Shown one piece after another: positions 1 through 3,130 of a stretch of 8,165 bases of DNA (the first letter of the stretch is position 1; the number at the start of each line of letters is the position of its first letter). Position numbers and translations under genes: made by a program. The notes beneath the pieces are model-generated. The model did not search any database and was not told the origin of the DNA. It saw only the letters and a program-made list of their open reading frames with translations. Source of the stretch: JASFEQ01 sp050122535 (GTDB lineage: Bacteria; Desulfobacterota; DSM-4660; Desulfatiglandales; HGW-15); NCBI GenBank assembly GCA_050122535.1, contig JASFIT010000203.1, positions 1-8,165 on the forward strand, in the 5' to 3' direction.

Positions 1-17
1 GCAAAGGAGGTATACTT

Positions 18-167
18 GTGAGCGAAGAAGGAATCAATGCATGGTGTATTCTGGCAACAATTCTGGCGATTGCAATTGCGCTTTTTCTGGCCATCCACCC
101 CTCTAACTCTCCCTCTTCATCAAGCATCTCGATAGCGTCCGTGATCGGTCACCTGTTCACTCCCTAA
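18..167 (+). CDS. small single-pass membrane protein, 49 aa, GTG start
   Basis: A 49-codon ORF starts at GTG and ends at TAA. It is preceded by a near-perfect Shine-Dalgarno, AAAGGAGG at 3-10, 7 nt from the start, which is the main reason to believe it is translated. After a short acidic N-terminus (MSEEGIN) comes one hydrophobic stretch at residues 8-26 (AWCILATILAIAIALFLAI), fitting a membrane helix, then a Ser/Pro-rich tail and a second mildly hydrophobic C-terminus ending GHLFTP. There is no motif I recognise, so no function is assigned. The gene upstream lies outside the window, so operon membership cannot be judged. It could be a membrane-anchored accessory peptide or a small regulator of a membrane complex, but nothing here decides. 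Confidence 0.55.
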   Translation: MSEEGINAWCILATILAIAIALFLAIHPSNSPSSSSISIASVIGHLFTP

Positions 168-194
168 GTTCTCCATTTCTTTTCGCCATTGCCT

Positions 195-213
195 GGTCTG
201 AGGGTATCAGACC
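195..213 (+). terminator. weak hairpin after the small membrane ORF
   Basis: GGTCTGA (195-201) and TCAGACC (207-213) form a perfect 7-bp stem with a 5-nt loop, 28 nt after the stop of the 49-aa ORF. The following bases (GATTTCCATTAT) are only moderately T-rich, so termination would be inefficient. It could instead be a plain RNA-stabilising stem. Confidence 0.3.
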
Positions 214-388
214 GATTTCCATTATGGAACTTCCAAACTCACCTGTTCATTTATTGGTGAGCTTGGGAAGAAATAAATCTATTCTCTATTGTCAAACGGG
301 CAGAGTCATCGCGGCTCTGATTTCTATTGCCATCCTTGCAATCTTCGCCTTTCAAGGCACAAAATCTTTACAGATTCGAAAAAAGGGA

Positions 389-417
389 TTGACACGCCTT
401 GTCTGCTGAATTATACT
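389..417 (+). promoter_or_regulatory. strong sigma70-type promoter
   Basis: TTGACA (389-394, 6 of 6 to consensus), a 17-nt spacer and TATACT (412-417, 5 of 6) make the best promoter match in the window. Transcription would begin near 424. An intrinsic terminator begins only about 25 nt later, so the promoter appears to serve a very short RNA. Confidence 0.7.
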
Positions 418-423
418 GTCTAG

Positions 424-483
424 GATTGCTAGGCAAAATCTCTTCTACGCCCCTGAAGCCTTGTTTTCAGGGGCTTTTCTTTT
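424..483 (+). ncRNA. candidate ~60-nt small RNA
   Basis: This is the stretch between the predicted transcription start of the 389-417 promoter and the end of the terminator at 449-483. No ORF with a ribosome site fits inside it. The 5' part contains a direct repeat, CTAGG-ATTG-CTAGG (420-433), and the 3' part is the terminator stem itself. The existence of the RNA is inferred from promoter and terminator spacing only. The alternative is that the terminator belongs to read-through from upstream and the promoter fires through it. Confidence 0.4.
449..483 (+). terminator. intrinsic terminator
   Basis: GCCCCTGAA (449-457) pairs perfectly with TTCAGGGGC (466-474) across an 8-nt loop and is followed by TTTTCTTTT (475-483). 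This is a textbook rho-independent terminator on the plus strand. Confidence 0.8.
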
Positions 484-602
484 GCCTGCAGTTCCCGCCC
501 TCTTTTCTTGACCATTGTCTACTTGGACATCCAGCCTAGGCATCATCCAATTCCTTAGCCGAAAATCAGGGGTTTCCACTACAAAAATAAGGGGTTCCCC
601 GA

Positions 603-632
603 TTGACCCACAAAAGGCAGACCCATTATGCT
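603..632 (+). promoter_or_regulatory. candidate sigma70-type promoter
   Basis: TTGACC (603-608, 5 of 6) is followed by an 18-nt spacer and TATGCT (627-632, 4 of 6). The predicted start, about 639, coincides with the first base of a long complementary stem (639-725), which strengthens the call. It is weaker than the promoter at 389-417. Confidence 0.4.
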
Positions 633-638
633 GCCAGG

Positions 639-725
639 CTTAGTGGATAGGCCATATTAACCAGTCAGCAGATTATAGGGGGAAGGATTTTGCATTGCTC
701 CTTATGGCCTATCCCAAAAACTAAG
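639..725. repeat. 18-bp inverted repeat with a 5-nt bulge
   Basis: CTTAGT (639-644) plus GGATAGGCCATA (645-656) is complementary to TATGGCCTATCC (703-714) plus ACTAAG (720-725). Only the five bases CAAAA (715-719) interrupt the 3' arm. The 46-nt interior contains further short complementarities such as AGCA/TGCT. It could be an RNA closing stem or the arms of a small palindromic element. Confidence 0.6.
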
Positions 726-815
726 ACTATCCCTTCCACAGATCTCCTATAGATCCAGCGTGGGCCTCCTTTGGCTTGGCCCATCATTCCAAAGAGCGTT
801 ATCCGCGCTGGTTAG

Positions 816-865
816 CGCCCCAAGTCGTCCTCCCCTGAAGTTTCGGCTTTGGGGCGTTTTCTTTT
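816..865 (+). terminator. intrinsic terminator
   Basis: CGCCCCAA (816-823) pairs with TTGGGGCG (849-856) and is followed by TTTTCTTTT (857-865). The 25-nt loop includes CCCCTGAAG. The stretch 832-867 aligns without gaps to 450-485 in the first terminator (identical first nine bases, identical TTTTCTTTTGC end), so the two may be related copies. Confidence 0.65.
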
Positions 866-879
866 GCTTTCCACAGAGA

Positions 880-908
880 TTGACAAAAACGCCCATTTTC
901 GCTAGCTT
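880..908 (+). promoter_or_regulatory. possible promoter, good -35 but poor -10
   Basis: TTGACA (880-885) is a perfect -35, but 17 nt later the sequence is TAGCTT (903-908), only 3 of 6 to the -10 consensus. If active it would start near 915 and could read into the hairpins at 968-1044. Its strength may depend on an activator. The evidence is thin. Confidence 0.25.
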
Positions 909-967
909 TTTCTCAGGTTGGGAGACGAACGATAACCCTAAAGGGGAGTGGGAGATGGCTTAGCGTA

Positions 968-1003
968 AAAGACCCAATTTCTCGGTAGAGATATTGGGTC
1001 TTT
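968..1003 (+). terminator. long hairpin, weak terminator
   Basis: AAAGACCCAAT (968-978) pairs with ATTGGGTCTTT (993-1003). After one T-T mismatch, TCTC pairs with GAGA around a GGTA loop. The tail GTATTGG is only weakly T-rich. A two-codon frame, ATG GCT TAG (955-963), with Shine-Dalgarno AAGGGGAG (941-948), ends 4 nt before the stem. Confidence 0.45.
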
Positions 1004-1008
1004 GTATT

Positions 1009-1044
1009 GGATGGCAGGCATTCGTTTCCCTGCCATTCCTTTTT
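1009..1044 (+). terminator. intrinsic terminator
   Basis: ATGGCAGG (1011-1018) pairs perfectly with CCTGCCAT (1029-1036), extendable by a G-T and a G-C pair (1009-1010 with 1037-1038). It is followed by TTTTT (1040-1044). It sits 5 nt after the hairpin at 968-1003, giving tandem terminators upstream of the gene at 1073. Confidence 0.65.
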
Positions 1045-1072
1045 GAAAGAACAGGGGGTTAGGCAGCCTCAA

Positions 1073-1435
1073 ATGGTAAGTCTGATTTTGGGAATTCTTA
1101 GATTTCTCTTTAGAACTCTCGTTGAATTGGTCATGGGCGTTCTCATATTGATCGCCTTCTCCCCTGCGTTGGTCGGTATGGGCATCATTGGTTTTCAGTT
1201 CTTCGTGTGGCTCGTTACAGAGAGTTGGACCCCGATTCCACTTGCGGATGCCCTTGAAGTCCTAGGCGTTGATCTGCGTTCTCTAGATCAGATGCAGGCC
1301 TGGGAGAGGTTGGCACAAATCATCAGATTTTGGTTAAATGCAATTCCTCTATCATCATGCTTTTTATTTGCAGGACTCCTTCTGAGCGGCTTTATGGCTT
1401 ACATTCGATGGAACCTTTTGGACATCTTTGAATAA
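1073..1435 (+). CDS. uncharacterised membrane protein, 120 aa
   Basis: The ORF encodes a 120-residue protein with a hydrophobic N-terminal half and one C-terminal helix. Likely membrane segments are at residues 15-30 (LVELVMGVLILIAFSP region), 33-49 (a GMGIIGFQFFVWLV core) and 92-110 (a CFLFAGLLLSGFMAY core), separated by a soluble loop (50-88) rich in acidic and polar residues. The frame extends upstream to a TTG at 1007, but that would translate the terminator at 1009-1044, so ATG 1073 is preferred. Its ribosome site is poor (AGGGGG at 1053-1058 is too far away, AGG at 1061-1063 is short). The stop overlaps a possible TTG start of the next gene, suggesting co-transcription. I recognise no family. 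Confidence 0.55.
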   Translation: MVSLILGILRFLFRTLVELVMGVLILIAFSPALVGMGIIGFQFFVWLVTESWTPIPLADALEVLGVDLRSLDQMQAWERLAQIIRFWLNAIPLSSCFLFAGLLLSGFMAYIRWNLLDIFE

Positions 1436-1445
1436 ACTCAATGAG

Positions 1446-1820
1446 ATGGCCATAATTAGGGGGGAGTATAAGCTAAGCACCAAGGCAACATTTCTCAAAG
1501 CAGGTGGGGCTCTGTATCTGTTAAGGGGAAGAATCAGAGTGGCTAAAATAGATCAAGAAAAAGCCCGTGCAGTTCGCAAATATCTGAAAGAAGAATTTCC
1601 AGCATGCCTCGTTGACTACAAAAAAAATGATAATAAACAAACATGGGCTGCTACTTGGGATTTCAGAGTCGTATGTAAGGGAAATTTCCTCACCGCAGTG
1701 ATCTGTCAATCTGTTTGGATGACCCACGATGCCTCCAGTATCTACAACTATTTGAAACGGATCTCTCTCGCCAACCTACTTCGAGAAAATCCCAGCAAGC
1801 CTGTCATAATCAAGAAATGA
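1446..1820 (+). CDS. uncharacterised basic protein, 124 aa
   Basis: This is a 124-residue soluble protein starting MAIIRGEYK and ending KPVIIKK, with a high Lys/Arg content and no membrane segment or signal peptide. The middle (residues about 35-60) looks like a charged helix (DQEKARAVRKYLKEEF), followed by a segment rich in aromatic and beta-type residues (TWAATWDFRVVCKGNF). Two starts are possible: TTG 1428, which overlaps the upstream stop by 8 nt, and ATG 1446, which lies 10 nt after it. Neither has a clear ribosome site, so translation may depend on coupling to the upstream gene. ATG is chosen by default. It forms a likely two-gene unit with the membrane protein and converges on the minus-strand remnant at 1866. 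No family is recognised. Confidence 0.55.
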   Translation: MAIIRGEYKLSTKATFLKAGGALYLLRGRIRVAKIDQEKARAVRKYLKEEFPACLVDYKKNDNKQTWAATWDFRVVCKGNFLTAVICQSVWMTHDASSIYNYLKRISLANLLRENPSKPVIIKK

Positions 1821-1865
1821 GTGTATTGGAGTGTTTTACTTGTCTTTCTGAACTTCGACTCCAGT

Positions 1866-2216
1866 CTATTTAGAACCTCTACGGAGAGGGCAGTCAGGTA
1901 GCCCTGCCTTGCGTCTGGCATTTTTAACGCGTTCCCTGTCCGCTAGGTTCTTGTAGAGCCCTGGTCCCCGGCCAATGCAGTATTTGGGATTTATCCTGAG
2001 GACTTCCTTGGCTTCTGTGCGGGCCTCCTCTAGACGGCCTGCCCGGCTATAGGTGTCTGCAAGGAAAACATGCGTAAGAACATCATTAGGTGCCAACTGC
2101 AGCGCTTCTTTAAGGGCAGCGATAGCCTCCTCATCGTCTTCCATAAGACGACTGTAGTCCTTTGCATTCGCACTGAGAATTGCTGCCAGCTTCCGTTTGG
2201 CCTGTTCCTAAACCAT
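1866..2216 (-). pseudogene. remnant of a cyclase-TPR gene: nonsense codon 3 plus large in-frame deletion
   Basis: Read from ATG at 2216, the frame is Met-Val-stop (TAG at 2210-2208) and then EQAKRKLAAILSANAKDYSR. This matches the first 23 residues of the intact cyclase at 4897 codon for codon (AKRKLSAILSADVKGYSR), with TAG standing where the intact gene has GAG. After RLMEDDE the frame jumps directly into a TPR C-terminus (EEAIAALKEALQLAPND...). Its last part aligns with the final residues of the intact protein (EEARTEAKEVLRINPKY versus QEARLAAAELLRLNPDY). About 470 codons are missing: most of the cyclase domain, the TolB-like domain and early TPRs. The first catalytic Asp is Asn here. An ATG at 2144 could still start a 92-aa TPR peptide, but it has no ribosome site. 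Confidence 0.8.
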
Positions 2217-2230
2217 GGGATCACCTCCCC
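2217..2230 (-). promoter_or_regulatory. extended Shine-Dalgarno before the cyclase remnant
   Basis: Minus-strand GGGGAGGTGATCCC ends directly at the ATG. GGAGGTGATCC is the exact complement of the usual bacterial 16S 3' tail (GGATCACCTCC), an 11-nt match. It contains the TGA stop of the leader ORF at 2221-2223. Confidence 0.6.
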
Positions 2231-2310
2231 AAATAAAAAACCTCCCATGGGATAAAGGACCCATGGGAGGTTTTGCATTCGTCTCCCTCCGGTGACAGAC
2301 AACTGCCCAT
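2221..2310 (-). CDS. candidate leader peptide, 29 aa (remnant copy)
   Basis: ATG at 2310 opens a 29-codon frame starting MGSCLSPEGDE and ending FIPWEVFYLGR. The stop TGA lies inside the extended ribosome site of the downstream cyclase remnant, 4 nt before its ATG. The second copy (4988-4902) has the same start position, the same stop position and a similar end (FVPYWRLFCLGR), and the two differ by one codon, so the frame is kept. The terminator-like hairpin 2241-2270 lies inside the frame. The ribosome site before this copy (GAGTGAG) is weak. Much of the peptide similarity could come from conserved RNA structure, so a functional peptide sequence is not implied. Confidence 0.4.
   Translation of the reverse strand: MGSCLSPEGDECKTSHGSFIPWEVFYLGR
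2231..2274 (-). terminator. attenuator-like hairpin in the leader (remnant copy)
   Basis: CCTCCCATGGG and CCCATGGGAGG (2241-2251 and 2260-2270) pair perfectly over 11 bp around an 8-nt loop, and flanking A4/T4 extends the helix to 15 bp. On the minus strand it is followed by TTTTTTATTT (2240-2231) and then at once by the Shine-Dalgarno. On the plus strand it is followed by TTTT, so it could also stop transcripts coming from the genes at 1073-1820. Confidence 0.65.
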
Positions 2311-2326
2311 AACTCACTCTGGAGGG
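2285..2326 (-). promoter_or_regulatory. hairpin enclosing the leader start (remnant copy)
   Basis: On the minus strand CCCTCC (2326-2321) can pair with GGAGGG (2290-2285), placing the leader ATG (2310) in the loop. The intact copy has a hairpin at the same place with different bases (5003-4997 with 4975-4969). This is a 6-bp helix with a 30-nt loop, so the structure is only modestly stable. Confidence 0.35.
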
Positions 2327-2341
2327 TTAGGGTTAGGGTTA
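2324..2341. repeat. three tandem GGGTTA hexamers
   Basis: GGGTTA occurs three times in a row (2324-2329, 2330-2335, 2336-2341), a telomere-like hexamer. The paralogous upstream region at about 5000-5015 has a shorter degenerate version (GGCTAAGGTTA), so the tract has apparently grown by whole hexamers in this copy. Confidence 0.7.
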
Positions 2342-2350
2342 TGGTTTTGA

Positions 2351-2413
2351 GTTGATTTGCCGCCAGATTTATTGAGGGTCAACAGGTTAGCGTTTTTTGG
2401 TGAGGATGTCCAT
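2351..2413. repeat. duplicated upstream block, copy 1
   Basis: This 63-base block aligns without gaps to 5023-5085 with 53 identities. The substitutions between the copies do not favour third codon positions in the shared open frame, so DNA or RNA function rather than protein coding probably preserves it. Its minus-strand 5' end coincides with the candidate -35 box. Confidence 0.75.
2384..2412 (-). promoter_or_regulatory. candidate promoter of the remnant leader
   Basis: Minus strand TGGACA (2412-2407, 5 of 6), 17-nt spacer, TAACCT (2389-2384, 3 of 6). It starts 14 nt after the stop of the GNAT gene. The -35 and spacing are identical to copy 2, and the -10 has weakened relative to TATCCT there, consistent with decay. 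Confidence 0.4.
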
Positions 2414-2425
2414 TCCCCACCCACA

Positions 2426-2878
2426 TCAAAGGCCTCGTTCCAGGTTAATGGTTTTGGAGGGGCTAAATTGGTTCGCACTGAAGAAATGTATGAGCTTGGA
2501 ATCATTCCAGTCGACCAAGGTGTTTATTTTTTGAACGCCGATTTTTCTCAAATGATCCACAAATTCATTAATCAACTGGCCACCGATACCCTGGTGCTGG
2601 CAATAGGGATCAACGCCGATGGTATCCAGGGTAGCTGCTTCTTGGAAAATACCATATTCTCCCATATAGAGTTCCCCCATTACAAACCCCAACACGCTTC
2701 CATCTTCTTCCTCTGCCACGAGCGACACGGGCAAATAGTCTTTTGACTTAAAAAGCTTTTCAAACTTCAATTCATAGTACTCCGGACGGGATGCCTTGAG
2801 TACTTTCTTGTCAATCGCAACCACGGCGTCAAAATCGTCAGCCTTCATGAGTCTAATCTTGATGGTGCTCTCGTTCAT
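2426..2878 (-). CDS. GNAT-family N-acetyltransferase, 150 aa
   Basis: This protein would transfer an acetyl group from acetyl-CoA to an amine, and the substrate cannot be read from the sequence. The protein has the GNAT layout: N-terminal beta strand and helix (IKIRLMKADDFDAVVAIDK), a GFVMGEL strand (64-70), motif A around DTIGVDPYCQHQGIGGQL with the CoA pyrophosphate-binding pattern Q94-x-x-G97-x-G99, and a C-terminal strand (FSPSKTINLERGL). A length of 150 residues is typical for RimI-like single-domain members. The start ATG has AAAGGGGG (2890-2883) at close spacing. It lies between the intact and ruined cyclase genes, all on the minus strand. Functional linkage is unknown. Confidence 0.85.
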   Translation of the reverse strand: MNESTIKIRLMKADDFDAVVAIDKKVLKASRPEYYELKFEKLFKSKDYLPVSLVAEEEDGSVLGFVMGELYMGEYGIFQEAATLDTIGVDPYCQHQGIGGQLINEFVDHLRKIGVQKINTLVDWNDSKLIHFFSANQFSPSKTINLERGL

Positions 2879-2964
2879 GGGGCCCCCTTTCTCTCTAGGG
2901 TCATATTTTGAGATCCAATAAGGACAGTGGAAAGGTTAACCACCTTTTATCGGAAGACCGTTGC

Positions 2965-3014
2965 TTTAAACGTGAAACATAATTTAAATCGCCCGGTTAT
3001 GGTTTACGTTTAAA
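2965..3014. repeat. 17-bp imperfect inverted repeat upstream of the GNAT gene
   Basis: TTTAAACGTGAA (2965-2976) pairs with TTTACGTTTAAA (3003-3014), with one G-T pair. After one mismatch, CATAA (2978-2982) pairs with TTATG (2997-3001), leaving a 14-nt loop. Neither strand has a T-run after the stem (plus strand AAAAAAGG, minus strand GCAACGG), so it is not an intrinsic terminator. It lies 87-136 bases upstream of the GNAT start in the otherwise featureless 2879-3130 gap, and may be an operator, an RNA stem or a small palindromic element. Confidence 0.6.
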
Positions 3015-3130
3015 AAAAGGTTTATGGATTCTCATTCCGCGCGTTGGTAGGGGGTTGTTGTGTTCGATTGCCATCATAAACAGCCTTTATGCTTTAATTG
3101 TCCATGGGTTCTTCTTTCGATTTTTCCTAT

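Larger units (their letters stand above)
639..865 (+). ncRNA. candidate ~225-nt structured RNA
   Basis: Between the promoter at 603-632 and the terminator at 816-865 the sequence is full of perfect stems. They are a closing helix (645-656 with 703-714, extended by 639-644 with 720-725), GATCT/AGATC (741-745 with 751-755), TGGGCC/GGCCCA (761-766 with 778-783) and AGCG/CGCT (795-798 with 806-809). The one long frame crossing it (760-963) runs straight through the hairpins, lacks a ribosome site and looks non-coding. It does not match 6S RNA, tmRNA, RNase P RNA, SRP RNA or any riboswitch consensus I know. A decayed mobile-element end is an alternative. Confidence 0.35.
168..1072. other. 905-bp region without a convincing protein gene; tandem promoter/terminator units
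   Basis: No reading frame here has both a ribosome site and protein-like composition. The region instead holds a weak hairpin (195-213) and three successive units in which a sigma70-like promoter is followed by one or more intrinsic-terminator-like hairpins: 389-483, 603-865 and 880-1044. All point to the plus strand. The arrangement suggests short non-coding transcripts rather than decayed genes. Confidence 0.5.

Noticed and set aside
224..409. 61-codon plus-strand frame with a hydrophobic stretch
   Set aside because: It has no ribosome site before the ATG, unusual N-terminal composition, and its 3' end lies within the strong promoter at 389-417. A chance frame or very old remnant is more likely.
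639..865. Known structured RNAs (6S RNA, tmRNA, RNase P RNA, SRP RNA, c-di-GMP or cobalamin riboswitch)
   Set aside because: No diagnostic consensus motif of these families was visible by eye, so only an unclassified RNA is proposed.
760..963. 67-codon frame from GTG ending in GEWEMA
   Set aside because: It runs through several perfect hairpins and the terminator at 816-865, has no ribosome site at its start and does not look protein-like.
2314..2505. 63-codon minus-strand frame ending in NPNPNPPE
   Set aside because: It overlaps the GNAT 3' end in another frame, and its Asn-Pro repeat is just the translated GGGTTA hexamer tract.
2357..2746. 129-codon plus-strand frame
   Set aside because: It is antisense to the well-supported GNAT gene, with no ribosome site and no recognisable protein features.
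3075..3091. CATAAA/TTTATG hairpin downstream of the cyclase gene as its terminator
   Set aside because: It has only a 6-bp A/T-rich stem and no adequate T-run on the minus strand (followed by ATGGCAATCG), too weak to call.
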